Shown piece after piece: positions 1 to 9,454 of a DNA stretch of 64,000 bases. Made by a program: the position numbers and the translations under genes. Origin of the DNA: Companilactobacillus nodensis DSM 19682 = JCM 14932 = NBRC 107160 (GTDB lineage: Bacteria > Bacillota > Bacilli > Lactobacillales > Lactobacillaceae); contig NZ_BAMN01000002.1 of NCBI RefSeq assembly GCF_000615905.1, positions 158,937 to 222,936 of the forward strand. Reading direction: 5' to 3'. The notes under the pieces are model-generated. The model searched no databases. It saw nothing but the letters and a program-made list of their open reading frames with translations, and was not told the origin of the DNA. Position 1 is the first letter of the stretch. Each line of letters starts with the position of its first letter.

Positions 1-591
1 ACAAAGATTATTGAGGCAGCAAAGAAACTATTTGAAGAAAAGGGAGTTGATGAGACATCTATACGTGATATTGCACAGAAAGCAGGATATTCTCATACAA
101 CAATATATCTCTACTTTAAAAGTAAACAGGAGCTATTTAATTTAATTGCAAAGGAGCCATTGGAAGACTTATATTCAAAATTTGAAGAGATTTACTGTTT
201 AAAAAAATCCAACGAAGATAAATTTTTTCTGATGTGTGAACAATACGTCGAATTTGGAATTAAACAGAGGAACTTTTATTCATTATTAACCACTTATAGG
301 GGTGAAAGGATTGATAAAGAGAGATTTGATAATAAGATCAATGATTTACGTATGAGCGCATTAGATTTAGTATCAAAGGTACTGTTAAAAATAATTCCTG
401 TGAATGTAGAGAGTGAACTAAAAAATAATTTAATTCGAGGTATGTTTTATTTTCTGCACGGAGTCGTTATGACCTATGTTACTTCTCTAGAGTCCGATAA
501 AGAACTCATACCCCGAGTTAAAAAGATTGTGGATGATTATATTGGTTACACTTTTTTTAAAAATGATAATGAAAGAAAAACAAATCAGTGA
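1..591 (+). CDS. TetR/AcrR-family transcriptional regulator (5' end cut by window)
   Basis: The frame is open from base 1, so the start codon lies outside the window; 196 residues are visible. The N-terminal part is a TetR helix-turn-helix, with the typical recognition stretch AGYSHTTIYLYFKSK followed by an acidic/hydrophobic helix. The C-terminal ligand-binding region is not recognisable by family. The stop overlaps the start of the MBL-fold gene, so the two are probably one operon, with this protein repressing it. Base use is very AT-rich. The class call is secure; the ligand and targets are unknown. Confidence 0.85.
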   Translation, partial: TKIIEAAKKLFEEKGVDETSIRDIAQKAGYSHTTIYLYFKSKQELFNLIAKEPLEDLYSKFEEIYCLKKSNEDKFFLMCEQYVEFGIKQRNFYSLLTTYRGERIDKERFDNKINDLRMSALDLVSKVLLKIIPVNVESELKNNLIRGMFYFLHGVVMTYVTSLESDKELIPRVKKIVDDYIGYTFFKNDNERKTNQ

Positions 592-1225
592 GCATATATG
601 GAAATTGGAATTTAATTTCTACTTTTTGATTATCAGCATTTGGCTTGTCAAAAACAATAATAATGTGTTCCTGATAGATACTGGAATAAGCAAGATTTGG
701 GAAATAGCTTGTAACTCAGCATCTGAGAAAGGCAATATTCGAGGAGTTATTTTGACTCATGGGCACAGTGATCACGCAGGAGGGGTCAATCAAATCAATG
801 CTCATAATCCTGAGCTGCCAATATTCATGGACGGAAGAGATTATGAGTACTCTTCAGGTGAAAATCCTTTTCCTGGCAGAAAGAAAGTAGAAAAAATAAT
901 TTCAGCAGAAGTACCTATTATTGATTTAAGAAAAATAAATAAAAATGATTTTTTTGAATTGACTGGTTTAAAAATTATGTATACTCCAGGTCATAGTCCG
1001 GGACATACAGTTTTTTATCATGATAATGATAAAGTATTAATAGCAGGGGACTTATATACTGAAAAAAATGGATTGCTCAGACCCCCAATGAAACAATTTA
1101 CTTCTGATATGCCTCAAGCATTGTTGTCTGGAAGGCAACTATTTGAAAAGATAGATCCGAAAATCATCAGTGTTTGTCATGGTAAAGATGTTAATGTGCC
1201 CTTTGATTTTAGTAAAGTTGTATAA
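569..1225 (+). CDS. MBL-fold metallo-hydrolase
   Basis: A 218-residue metallo-beta-lactamase-fold protein. The metal-binding motif HGHSDHAGG is at about residues 65-73. A second histidine motif (TPGHSPGH), the bridging aspartate in AGDLYT and the last histidine in SVCHGKD follow in the usual order, so the active site looks complete. ATG 569 was chosen because the upstream codons (from 527) lie inside the TetR gene; ATG 563 is equally possible. There is no strong ribosome-binding site, so translation may be coupled to the TetR gene. The substrate cannot be told from sequence; glyoxalase II-like, lactonase-like and other hydrolases share the motif. Confidence 0.85.
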   Translation: MKEKQISEHIWKLEFNFYFLIISIWLVKNNNNVFLIDTGISKIWEIACNSASEKGNIRGVILTHGHSDHAGGVNQINAHNPELPIFMDGRDYEYSSGENPFPGRKKVEKIISAEVPIIDLRKINKNDFFELTGLKIMYTPGHSPGHTVFYHDNDKVLIAGDLYTEKNGLLRPPMKQFTSDMPQALLSGRQLFEKIDPKIISVCHGKDVNVPFDFSKVV

Positions 1226-1267
1226 ATGCCGAGGTTATAACTTCAAAGATACCTAACACAAGCTTGG

Positions 1268-1609
1268 ATGTGGGATACAGTGCAAACAGTCAAAAATATT
1301 TACAGAATAGAATATATTCTCCTAATTGTAATTCTTTCTCTTTTTTATGTTGAAATCAAAGGAGATTGGTATTTCTTCTTTGGCGTATTTTTTGTATTTG
1401 ATGTTGGAGCTATTGGATACTTATTTTCGAAGAAAATAGGCAATATATTTTATAATTTGGGACATACACTGATTATTCCGCTGTTATTATTCATTCTATG
1501 CCAATTAAATTTAATTGTTGTAAGTAAGTGGATTCTAGGCTTTTCTATCATTTGGCTCATCCATATTTTTTTCGATAGACTGTTAGGTTGGGGGTTAATG
1601 CCCAGATAA
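1268..1609 (+). CDS. DUF4260-family small membrane protein
   Basis: A 113-residue, strongly hydrophobic protein with about four membrane segments. The C-terminal pattern of a histidine-containing helix (LGHTLIIPLLL) and a final WLIHIFFDRLLGWGL motif matches what I know of the DUF4260 family. The function is unknown. It lies 42 bases after the MBL-fold gene on the same strand and may be the third gene of that operon. The start at 1268 has only a weak ribosome-binding site. Confidence 0.6.
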   Translation: MWDTVQTVKNIYRIEYILLIVILSLFYVEIKGDWYFFFGVFFVFDVGAIGYLFSKKIGNIFYNLGHTLIIPLLLFILCQLNLIVVSKWILGFSIIWLIHIFFDRLLGWGLMPR

Positions 1610-1833
1610 TTCTATTTGTTAGCAATATGAAAATTATGGGAGTTGTGACAGGAGTCGGATAGTTTCTGAGCACGATTAAGATAAATTGTTCGGTTAAATA
1701 GAGCGAGTAGTACCCAAAATTTATTTTTGGCACTACTTCATAATTTATCATACTGATAATTAGGTTTGCTACAAAAAGAATATGAAATAAGCCTATTGGT
1801 TTATGATTAACGCTGAAAGAATAACAACTAGTA

Positions 1834-1845
1834 ATTTGCTATAAT
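1834..1845 (+). promoter_or_regulatory. Extended -10 promoter of the R-M operon
   Basis: TATAAT at 1840-1845 is preceded by TG with one base between (TGCTATAAT), an extended -10 element. It lies about 35 bases before the TTG start of the methyltransferase. No good -35 box is visible. The 270 bases between 1610 and 1880 hold no other gene; an imperfect hairpin lies at about 1706-1736. Confidence 0.5.
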
Positions 1846-1880
1846 GGTTTATGAGTAAATTTTGAAAGGCGGGTTTTAGT

Positions 1881-3407
1881 TTGATTGAAATTTCAGATAA
1901 GATTACTGAATTAAAGAAAAAGATTGAACGGAATAATGAAAAGTTTTATTTATCTTTAACCCGTGAAGAACAGAAAAAAATTGGACAGTTTACTACACCA
2001 ATACCAGTTGCAGATTTTATTGCAGAACGATTGATAAAAAATAGTAAAAAACTGGGATCAAAAATTTCAATTCTTGATCCAGGAGCAGGTACAGGGGTTT
2101 TAGGGTTAGCATTGGTTGAAAAACTATTTGATCTGCAACAAAATAAAATGATCAGATTGGTAACTTTTGAAAATGATCCTGTGGCTGGCAAAGTTTTGAG
2201 TGAAAATCTACGTTTAGCTAGAGATTATGCTACTAATTGTAATATAGATTTTGATTTTGAAATAAACTCATATGATTATATTCTTGGTAATGATAGAGTT
2301 GCCATAAATGATTTATATATAGATGAAGCTAGCTATGACTTTGTTATAGCTAATCCGCCATATAAAAAGTTGCGTAAAAATAGTCCTGAAGCAGAATTAA
2401 TGGATTTTGTTGTTCATGGAGCACCAAATGCTTACGGTTTTTTTTGGGCAAAATCGACTATAGAACTAAAAAAAGGTGCAATTAGTGGATTTATTATGCC
2501 ACGATCATGGATGAGTGGTGCATATTTTGCTAGATTACGTCATTTTATGTTTAAATTGGGTAGCTTATGTGAAATACATTCTTTTGATGAACGAAAAAAT
2601 GCTTTTGGCTCAACAAATGTGTTACAAGAGCTCGTTATTGTTTTGTTTAAAAAACAAAATATTGATAAAATTAAGTATTTTTATCATAATAATATTAATG
2701 ATTTGACAGAAAGTGCGGGGATTTTTACAGCAACTAATTTGGCTATTGTGGGAGATGAACAGCGAGTTTATAATATTGCAACTGAGCGTGATAGGAAAAG
2801 TTTATTATGGACCAATCAGTTTTCAACTATATTTCAAGATGCTGGACTGAAAATGCGTACCGGACTGACCGTTTCATTTAGGAACCGCGCTTTATTACGG
2901 GATAAGTTAGAAGACAATGCTGTTCCTATTTTCTACAGTGATAATTTTAAAGATAGATTGGTTTATATGGATAGTAGCAATAGTCATTATCTTCTGACCA
3001 ATCATAAAGGACTATTGCAGACCAATCAGGATTATATATTTGTTAAGCGCTTTTCTACCAAAGAGGAACACAGACGTGTTCAAGTAGCGTATTTTGAATC
3101 AGATTGTTTTAAATCATATCGCTCGATTAGTACAGATAATAAGCTAAATTTTGTTACTGCGGACGACCAGCAAGTCTTACTTGGAGCGTTTATCATGTTA
3201 GCTTCAACCCAATTTGATAGATATTATCGTTTGATTAGCGGTAACACGCAAGTTAATTCAACTGAGATAAATACGATGAAGTTTCCTAACAAATATCAAT
3301 TAATCAGATTAATAATGGAAAAGAGTGTTACTGAGATTCTAAATTTAAAGCAAGATCAAATAGATTCGCTAGTGGAACAATTTTTTCCGGGAGGATTAAA
3401 TGAGTAA
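1881..3407 (+). CDS. Type II N6-adenine DNA methyltransferase, PstI/BsuBI-like
   Basis: A 508-residue gamma-class N6-adenine methyltransferase. The SAM-binding motif DPGAGTG is at residues 66-72 and the catalytic NPPY at 158-161, with a GQFTTP motif at 35-40. The length matches M.PstI and M.BsuBI (about 500 residues) and the next gene is a BsuBI/PstI-type endonuclease, so the pair should recognise CTGCAG or a close relative and this enzyme should protect the adenine. The start is TTG 1881, preceded by GAAAGGCGGG. The last 8 bases overlap the endonuclease gene. The region is clearly more AT-rich than the conjugation genes to the right, which suggests separate acquisition. Confidence 0.88.
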   Translation: MIEISDKITELKKKIERNNEKFYLSLTREEQKKIGQFTTPIPVADFIAERLIKNSKKLGSKISILDPGAGTGVLGLALVEKLFDLQQNKMIRLVTFENDPVAGKVLSENLRLARDYATNCNIDFDFEINSYDYILGNDRVAINDLYIDEASYDFVIANPPYKKLRKNSPEAELMDFVVHGAPNAYGFFWAKSTIELKKGAISGFIMPRSWMSGAYFARLRHFMFKLGSLCEIHSFDERKNAFGSTNVLQELVIVLFKKQNIDKIKYFYHNNINDLTESAGIFTATNLAIVGDEQRVYNIATERDRKSLLWTNQFSTIFQDAGLKMRTGLTVSFRNRALLRDKLEDNAVPIFYSDNFKDRLVYMDSSNSHYLLTNHKGLLQTNQDYIFVKRFSTKEEHRRVQVAYFESDCFKSYRSISTDNKLNFVTADDQQVLLGAFIMLASTQFDRYYRLISGNTQVNSTEINTMKFPNKYQLIRLIMEKSVTEILNLKQDQIDSLVEQFFPGGLNE

Positions 3408-4320
3408 AATCGAAGATGCAGTACAAATCTTAAAAGATGTTGAGTTTAGTACTAATATAAGTACTAAGAGTATGGCAGCACGTTTTATTTTAGCGGCGAC
3501 TCGTATGCAACCAGATGGTGATTGGCAACTAGCATCTAATGAATGGATTAGAATTCATGATGCTTTAGTTTTTCTAAATAAATATTATGGTTTTTCATTT
3601 AAAGAAAATACACGAGAATCCTTACGAAAAAGTGGTCCAAAACTTATGGAATCTGTAGGATTAGCTGAATATAAAAATATGTTGGCAACTAACTCTGGAA
3701 AATTCAGTTGGCGATTAAGCAGTGATTTTTTTGAAGTCATTAAATCTTTTGGAACAGATCAATACGAAAATAGAATAAAGGTTTTTAAAAATGAACATGG
3801 TACTCGTGTACAATTAATAAGAGACGCTCGACAGAAAACTATGCTTAATATTAAATTTGATGATCATAGATTTCAATTAACGCCCGGAAAACATAATGAA
3901 CTACACAAAGCAATACTTGAAAAGTTTGCCCCTATTTTTGCACCCAATGCAGAGCTATTGTATGTAGGAGATACTGCAAAGAAAGACTTGCTGTTTCAGC
4001 ATGACAAAATAACTGAGTTAGGCTTTCCGATGAATATGCATGACGTTATTCCCGACATAATATTATATGATTCTCAGCGTGAATGGATGTTCCTAATAGA
4101 GGCGGTTAGTACAGTCGGTCCCATGTCGTTTGAAAGAGTAAAACGTATTAAGGATGAGTATACAGGAAAAGCTGGATTGGTGTTTGTAACTGCTTTTCGT
4201 GATTGGAAAACATATAGAAAATTTGTTGGAAAAATTGCTTGGGAAACTGAAATATGGATATCTGATTTTCCAGACCATATGATTCATATGAATGGTGATC
4301 GTTTTATGGGACCATATTGA
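3400..4320 (+). CDS. Type II restriction endonuclease, BsuBI/PstI family
   Basis: A 306-residue protein (family usually 310-330). The C-terminal half carries the BsuBI/PstI catalytic region: PD at 218-219 (IPDIILYD), then FLIEAVSTVGPMSFERVKRI with Glu234, a PD-(D/E)XK-like core. The N-terminal part is predicted helical. It overlaps the methyltransferase by 8 bases (ATG 3400, previous stop 3405-3407), so translation is coupled and the methyltransferase is made first. It is convergent with the conjugation operon, ending about 190 bases from tcpC. The site is expected to be CTGCAG from the family, not shown here. Confidence 0.88.
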   Translation: MSKIEDAVQILKDVEFSTNISTKSMAARFILAATRMQPDGDWQLASNEWIRIHDALVFLNKYYGFSFKENTRESLRKSGPKLMESVGLAEYKNMLATNSGKFSWRLSSDFFEVIKSFGTDQYENRIKVFKNEHGTRVQLIRDARQKTMLNIKFDDHRFQLTPGKHNELHKAILEKFAPIFAPNAELLYVGDTAKKDLLFQHDKITELGFPMNMHDVIPDIILYDSQREWMFLIEAVSTVGPMSFERVKRIKDEYTGKAGLVFVTAFRDWKTYRKFVGKIAWETEIWISDFPDHMIHMNGDRFMGPY

Positions 4321-4478
4321 TTAAAGTTTGGGAATTTATCTAGGATAATTATATATTATGAGCCTTAAATATTTAAAAAGAAAACTTAGGTCTGATAGTT
4401 TTACCAGATAACGGAATGTATTTGTTCAGAATCGTTGAAAACTCAATATTCTTATTAGTTATCAAAAACTTATGTATT

Positions 4479-4507
4479 CACGACATTCAAATGAGTGTCG
4501 TGTTTTT
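4479..4507. terminator. Terminator between the R-M operon and tcpC
   Basis: Stem CACGACA / TGTCGTG extended by three weaker pairs around an AAAT loop, followed by TTTTT on the + strand. It lies between two convergent genes and could serve the restriction operon. Confidence 0.7.
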
Positions 4508-4511
4508 GTGC

Positions 4512-5786
4512 CTATAAACCAGACTTAATGGTCCAGTTTGTACCTGTCTTTTCTAAAACAAGAGAGTACTGCGAATACTGGATCATATTGGTCTCACTAT
4601 CAAGAAACTTAACGGTAACGTCAACTTGAATATTGTCACCTTGACGATGGAAGGTTGGATTGACTAATTCCGCAAAACGGTAGTCTTTATTTAATGGCTT
4701 TGTACCGCCATCAACATAATATTTCAATTCATTGGTGGTGCCGCTTGGATAAAGGGTGAAGAAAGTGGTTAGAAACTTAGTGATGCTGCTAGTGGTTTCG
4801 GCATCAATTGAACTATCCGTTTGGAGCTGTTTTTCAGTTGCTTTAGCTTTAGTCGGAGCTGCCGCAATTGTTGGATTAGTCACGATCACCATGTCACCAT
4901 CTTTATTCTTCATAACATTCAATGAATAGGTGGACTCGATTGCTTTTGCGGCACCTTCTTTTTGACTATTTTTGATCTGTTGACTAACCGTGAATAAGAC
5001 TTTGTTGACCTGATTCTTCTTAGCCTCAACTTTCCAAATCTGAATATCAGACACGGTGGAAGTGGTCGGAATATCTGAACGAAGCGCATCAGCGTTCAAA
5101 GTCACCAGACCATTTAGCATGAATTTACCAAGATTCTTTTGGCGCGTTTCTAATTTTTCATGGTTGGGTTCCCAAGTATAGTAAACCTTAGCAAAATCGG
5201 TGACGAATGCTTCGATCGCGTTGGTATCGGTCAACTTAATTTTCACCACTTCACGTTCATGCACCGTATGTTTATTGATGGCGGTGAAATTCTTATAGAC
5301 GCCAAAGCTAACACTGGCGATCAATATCAACCAACAGAACCAAGTCGTTTTTCGCCGGATACCAACGCGAGGTTGCTTTAACTTGCGGGGCTTTTTTTCT
5401 TTCACCGATTTTGGTTGGCGCTTTGGTGGTCGTTGTCGTTTAACTTTTTTACGTGGACGTTTGGGACGGGCTTTCTTATGTGAAGCGACTTGATGTTTGG
5501 CTGGACGTTCGTTGTATTCATACCGTGGGTCGCGTTCAGTTTCTCGATCATAGGATGGCTGTGGTTGACGTTGTTGTTCAAAGTCACGGGGTGGGTAACG
5601 CTCATCGCGATAATCATTCGGTGGTCGGCGATAGTTGCGGTCGTCCCGTTCCTGTATTCGCTGCGGTGGTCGCTCCTCATAATCTTCATGATACTGTGGT
5701 CGCGGGCGTTCCGCATAGCGATGATCACGGGAATCTTCGTAGTCATCGTACTCATAGTCGTAGTCTTCATAATCTTGACGGGCCAT
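4512..5786 (-). CDS. tcpC: TcpC-family conjugation channel protein (Tn916 Orf13-like)
   Basis: A 424-residue bitopic membrane protein, the last conjugation gene of the operon. The first ~140 residues are a low-complexity tail rich in Asp, Tyr, Arg and Pro that changes into a Lys/Arg-rich stretch. One membrane segment (TTWFCWLILIASVSFGVY) follows, and the external C-terminal half has the two NTF2-like TcpC domains. In Tn916 and pCW3 this protein is part of the mating channel. ATG 5786 was chosen because AAGGAGGAA lies just upstream; an earlier in-frame start at 5819 lacks one. The long charged N-terminal tail is longer than in Tn916 and probably cytoplasmic. Confidence 0.85.
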   Translation of the reverse strand: MARQDYEDYDYEYDDYEDSRDHRYAERPRPQYHEDYEERPPQRIQERDDRNYRRPPNDYRDERYPPRDFEQQRQPQPSYDRETERDPRYEYNERPAKHQVASHKKARPKRPRKKVKRQRPPKRQPKSVKEKKPRKLKQPRVGIRRKTTWFCWLILIASVSFGVYKNFTAINKHTVHEREVVKIKLTDTNAIEAFVTDFAKVYYTWEPNHEKLETRQKNLGKFMLNGLVTLNADALRSDIPTTSTVSDIQIWKVEAKKNQVNKVLFTVSQQIKNSQKEGAAKAIESTYSLNVMKNKDGDMVIVTNPTIAAAPTKAKATEKQLQTDSSIDAETTSSITKFLTTFFTLYPSGTTNELKYYVDGGTKPLNKDYRFAELVNPTFHRQGDNIQVDVTVKFLDSETNMIQYSQYSLVLEKTGTNWTIKSGL

Positions 5787-5812
5787 GTCGTGTTCCTCCT
5801 TGTGGATCAGAT

Positions 5813-6421
5813 TTACCATTTAAGCTTAGTGGCGAGATTAGCCACACTATTTTGTTGCAAGATGGCAAGGTGATTATTTTTTTGATTGTTGTGGTCCAAT
5901 TCATAACACTGATAAAATTCAGGATAGTCATTGCGAAAACGGTCAAATAACTGGCGTAGGCGAACCTGGGTGTAGCCACGATAGTCTAGTTCACTGTAGA
6001 TGTCGTATTTGTCATCGCTGGTGAAAAATTCTTCGGCAAGGTGTAATTCTCGATCCAAAATGTATTGGCGGTCGGCTTCACGAAACTTAGTGTTGCCTAA
6101 CCAATCCTTGACATTTTGTTCATGTTCCAAAGCTAGGCGAAACTCACGGCGTTTACCATATTCAAATTGCGGTAATTCAGCGACAAAGTAATCAATTGTT
6201 TTGACCAAGTCATCAACGTTAGGTTCATGTTGTTCAAAAAACTTGATGCGTTCCCATTCAGCCGAAGCGTGATCGAGTTGTTTGTTACGCAACAGGCGAT
6301 TGTCGCCGTAGTTCAAATCGATCCGACTTTCCACTAAGGTGTGGTCGATGGCATTGGTCAACAGATCCATCCAGTGATCATAGCTAAAGCCATCTTCATT
6401 TAAGCTAGTCAGGGAAATCAC
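5813..6421 (-). CDS. Hypothetical conjugation-operon protein
   Basis: A soluble, highly charged protein of about 202 residues with many aromatic and acidic residues and no membrane segment or signal peptide; mostly helical by composition. I do not recognise the family. It lies between the NlpC/P60 hydrolase and tcpC in the transfer operon, so a role in transfer is possible but unproven. The start is uncertain: GTG 6421 lies just after the hydrolase stop, and a TTG at 6451 in the same frame would overlap that gene. Neither has a strong ribosome-binding site. Confidence 0.6.
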   Translation of the reverse strand: MISLTSLNEDGFSYDHWMDLLTNAIDHTLVESRIDLNYGDNRLLRNKQLDHASAEWERIKFFEQHEPNVDDLVKTIDYFVAELPQFEYGKRREFRLALEHEQNVKDWLGNTKFREADRQYILDRELHLAEEFFTSDDKYDIYSELDYRGYTQVRLRQLFDRFRNDYPEFYQCYELDHNNQKNNHLAILQQNSVANLATKLKW

Positions 6422-6422
6422 C

Positions 6423-7418
6423 TCATTTCTTGATCCGGCCAGCCCCGACAAGATGGGCTTGCCAGTAGGCTGTATTTAGATTCGCGTAACCAAGTGGATC
6501 GCCGGCATTGTACATACGCATATTACCAACATAAATGCCAACGTGGGTAATGTAATCGGAAGTGGCGTAAGTGCCTTTGAAAAAGACTAAGTCACCAGCT
6601 TTCGCGCTTTTCATACTGATGTGTTGCGTTGCGTCATATTGCGCCTGGGCGGTACGCGGAAGTTTAATGCCAGCTTTGGCATAGGCCCAACTGGTTAGCC
6701 CAGAACAATCAAACCCGGTGGTTGGGGTAGAACCACCAAAAACGTAGGGCGTGCCTTGATATTTAAGGGCTTCGGTCATAATGGCTTTAACCGTTTTATC
6801 ACTGAAATTAACTACAGTTGGGTTAAGATATTGACTGACTAAACTCACATAGAACATATTGCCATAGGCGTAGCGCCAGCCTTCATCTGAAACTGGATTG
6901 GTGTAAGTGACTTTTTTACCGCCAGCTTTTTCTTTGGCGAAATCACTGGCTGTTTGGAGCGAATATTTCTTGCCATGAGTAGCCACATAATTAATAAAGG
7001 CACCACCAAAGTTGTAACTTTGAATGGCCGCATTTAAATCGGTTTTGGTTGCTTTCATGGATTTGATCAAACTGGCAAAGTATTTCACGCCTTGTTTGAT
7101 CGAAGCGTCTGGCGATAAACTACCAGGCGCTTGACCCAGCGATTCGCTAGATTGCATCACATCGCTGCCTTTACCGCCAGATTCAACTTGCATAATCGCA
7201 AGGATCACCGTTACTTGATCAGGAATACCAAACTCCTTACAATACTTTTCAACGGTACTTTTGTATTTGAGTACTTCAGCAGAAAGATTCATTGAATCAA
7301 CGACTAAAGTGGTCGTATCACCGCTATCATCGTCATCAGCCGTCATTGCCACTGAAAAAAACAACAAGCTAATGAGTATGATCGGTAAGACGGCTAAGGC
7401 TAACCATTTTTTAGTCAT
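6423..7418 (-). CDS. Bifunctional lysozyme-like / NlpC-P60 cell-wall hydrolase (Tn916 Orf14, CwlT-like)
   Basis: A 331-residue exported hydrolase. An N-terminal membrane anchor or signal (residues 4-26) is followed by a lysozyme-like domain with its catalytic Glu at about residue 79 (IMQVESGG). A C-terminal NlpC/P60 endopeptidase domain has Cys238 (GFDCSG) and His292 (THVGIYVG). The two activities cut glycan and peptide bonds, opening peptidoglycan for the mating channel, as shown for CwlT of ICEBs1. The ATG overlaps the stop of the upstream VirB6-like gene by four bases (ATGA). All key residues are present. Confidence 0.9.
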   Translation of the reverse strand: MTKKWLALAVLPIILISLLFFSVAMTADDDDSGDTTTLVVDSMNLSAEVLKYKSTVEKYCKEFGIPDQVTVILAIMQVESGGKGSDVMQSSESLGQAPGSLSPDASIKQGVKYFASLIKSMKATKTDLNAAIQSYNFGGAFINYVATHGKKYSLQTASDFAKEKAGGKKVTYTNPVSDEGWRYAYGNMFYVSLVSQYLNPTVVNFSDKTVKAIMTEALKYQGTPYVFGGSTPTTGFDCSGLTSWAYAKAGIKLPRTAQAQYDATQHISMKSAKAGDLVFFKGTYATSDYITHVGIYVGNMRMYNAGDPLGYANLNTAYWQAHLVGAGRIKK

Positions 7419-9454
7419 TTGTGCTTTGGTCGCGGCTTGGTCGGTAATTTTCGGCGCATGGCGTTTTGTGTAACAACGAAATTCAGTGGCTTGCCAGTCG
7501 TCGGTTTAAATTGCCGTTTTGTGCCAGCTTTAGGTTCTGTGCTGAACGATTGTCTTGTGCGCGGCGTTGGCGCTTTGGTTGGGTCTTTCGGATTGGCTAA
7601 TTTAGTCGTACTTGGATCGCGTGGCTTTGGTTGCGTGACCGGTGAAACGGTCGGCTTTTTCTTGATCGGATCAGAATTAGACGGTTGCCGTGGATTCTTT
7701 GATGGATTGACCACCAGTTTACGTCGTTGCATTTCTTCACGGTGTTTCTTTGCGGCCAGTTCGCGTTCTGATTGATTGTCTTGCCGTTGATTTTTCAAGC
7801 CATTTTTGAAATCACCAATGCCTTTTTTAGCTGTTTCTTTGCCTTGATGCAGGCCGTACTTAGTATTGATGGGTAAATCCTTTAACCGTTCTTGAGTACG
7901 TTTGGCAGTTGCGGCCATTTTCTTTTTGGTGTCTAACGCGGCACCCACTTTTTTACCAGCACGAGTCATCTTACTACTGGTGGCATCGCGCTTATTTGGT
8001 TGAGGGCGTTTCGGTTTACCTTTACCGGTTGCGTCAGTACCGGTTTCAGGCTTTGGTTGTGGCCGTGGCTTTAAACCGCGGGCGAGCATACCACCCATTG
8101 CGGCATTACCCATGACTTGCCGGATCAAACGACTACCACTGCGGCGCAGACGACTGGCACCAGCTTGGGAGTCAGAACTTTTAAGTTGCATCATACCCAT
8201 TAAATCGCCGAGCTTCATCCAGATACCGGCAAAGATGACGATTTGGAGAAAGGCAACTAGGAAGAATGGGGTGGTGGTCGATAGTCCATAGATCATGGTG
8301 GAAAGGCAGAAGGTCAACGTTAAGACGATGGTGATGCCAGCCCGCATCATGATCGTATTGAATAGTCGTAGTACCGCCGTTTTCATTAAGCCGTTAAAGC
8401 CTGGAATCATGGCTAAGAGACAACTGATCGGCAAGAAAATGGCGTAAATAATGAAAAGGATCTGACTAAATAACATCATCGCCGTTAGAAAGAATACGAA
8501 GATGGTGATCGCGATATCAAAGATACTGACAAAGGTGGTCACACCTAAACGTTGAATCGTTTTGACGGCGGATAGATTGTCGTTTTCTTTATTCTCAATT
8601 TCAGCTTTGACGATCTCTGTGCGGTCTTTACCTTTATTTTTGAATGGATCAGTTTTGACCAGCTTATTGACGCGGTCTTCACCAACGTCTTTAATATTGG
8701 AATCGCCAAATTGTAATAACGTCCACGGTTGCTTGACTTGAATGTTAAATAACGTTTCGCGGATCGTATCAACACCGTTTTTTGAGGTGGATTGCTTATT
8801 TTGCATGATCATTTTAGAACCTATATTTAAAGCTGAGGTACTCATATCGGCGGAAAATTGGTTGATCTTGCCAATATAATCGGGTGAGTAGGCAATAAAG
8901 CTGGCCGATAGAATAAAAATCACCACAAAATTGACTACCGCTGAGATTACTTTGGAAGATTCACGTTTGACCAAGCCGGTATAGGCGACATACACGCCGA
9001 GCACTAACACCAGTAACAAAAGCATACCGGGATAAAAGCCATCAGAACTAAACCCGTTTTTAGAAACACCGGCGAGTAGCTGCATATTTTTGCCAATGGC
9101 ATCAGTCGTATCTTTGATGAAGTCTAATGAATAAGCTTGTTGAATCAGGTAGCCAGTGGCGTAGGAAAGATAAACTGAGATCAACCACAGAAAGTTAGTG
9201 ATGGCATAAACGGCGTACATCACCGACTTACCAATGCCATCACCCCAATTCCACGGCAACCAATCCCATGATGAATCAACGAAATAATCTAGTTGATAGT
9301 TGTTGACCGGATATTTGGAAAATTCGTGTTTATTATTGACGGTTTCATCGACTAAGCCAGTTGCGTGGACGGTTTGGAGCGAAGTAGCACTCACTAGCAC
9401 CACGACTAGTACAAGGCCAATCAGTAATAAAAGTCGTTTTTTACGGGGCGACAT
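7415..9454 (-). CDS. VirB6/TrbL-like conjugation membrane protein (Tn916 Orf15-like)
   Basis: A 679-residue polytopic membrane protein, matching the large membrane component (CD3337/EF1877, ConG-like) of Tn916 and ICEBs1 transfer systems. It has a cleavable or anchored N-terminus, then about seven membrane segments up to roughly residue 430. The last ~230 residues are a cytoplasmic tail of Lys, Arg, Pro and Gln with no obvious fold. The ATG directly follows the VirB4 stop (TAAATG) with GGAGG before it; the 3' end overlaps the cell-wall hydrolase by four bases. It probably forms the inner part of the channel and contacts the VirB4 ATPase. The basic tail may bind DNA, which is inference. Confidence 0.85.
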   Translation of the reverse strand: MSPRKKRLLLLIGLVLVVVLVSATSLQTVHATGLVDETVNNKHEFSKYPVNNYQLDYFVDSSWDWLPWNWGDGIGKSVMYAVYAITNFLWLISVYLSYATGYLIQQAYSLDFIKDTTDAIGKNMQLLAGVSKNGFSSDGFYPGMLLLLVLVLGVYVAYTGLVKRESSKVISAVVNFVVIFILSASFIAYSPDYIGKINQFSADMSTSALNIGSKMIMQNKQSTSKNGVDTIRETLFNIQVKQPWTLLQFGDSNIKDVGEDRVNKLVKTDPFKNKGKDRTEIVKAEIENKENDNLSAVKTIQRLGVTTFVSIFDIAITIFVFFLTAMMLFSQILFIIYAIFLPISCLLAMIPGFNGLMKTAVLRLFNTIMMRAGITIVLTLTFCLSTMIYGLSTTTPFFLVAFLQIVIFAGIWMKLGDLMGMMQLKSSDSQAGASRLRRSGSRLIRQVMGNAAMGGMLARGLKPRPQPKPETGTDATGKGKPKRPQPNKRDATSSKMTRAGKKVGAALDTKKKMAATAKRTQERLKDLPINTKYGLHQGKETAKKGIGDFKNGLKNQRQDNQSERELAAKKHREEMQRRKLVVNPSKNPRQPSNSDPIKKKPTVSPVTQPKPRDPSTTKLANPKDPTKAPTPRTRQSFSTEPKAGTKRQFKPTTGKPLNFVVTQNAMRRKLPTKPRPKHK

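Noticed and set aside
5453..5950. Long frames on the + strand opposite tcpC
   Set aside because: They lie opposite the repetitive, charged N-terminal coding region of tcpC and have no ribosome-binding site or sensible protein composition.
7419..7775. 118-residue frame opposite the VirB6-like gene
   Set aside because: It is the shadow of the Lys/Pro-rich tail on the other strand.
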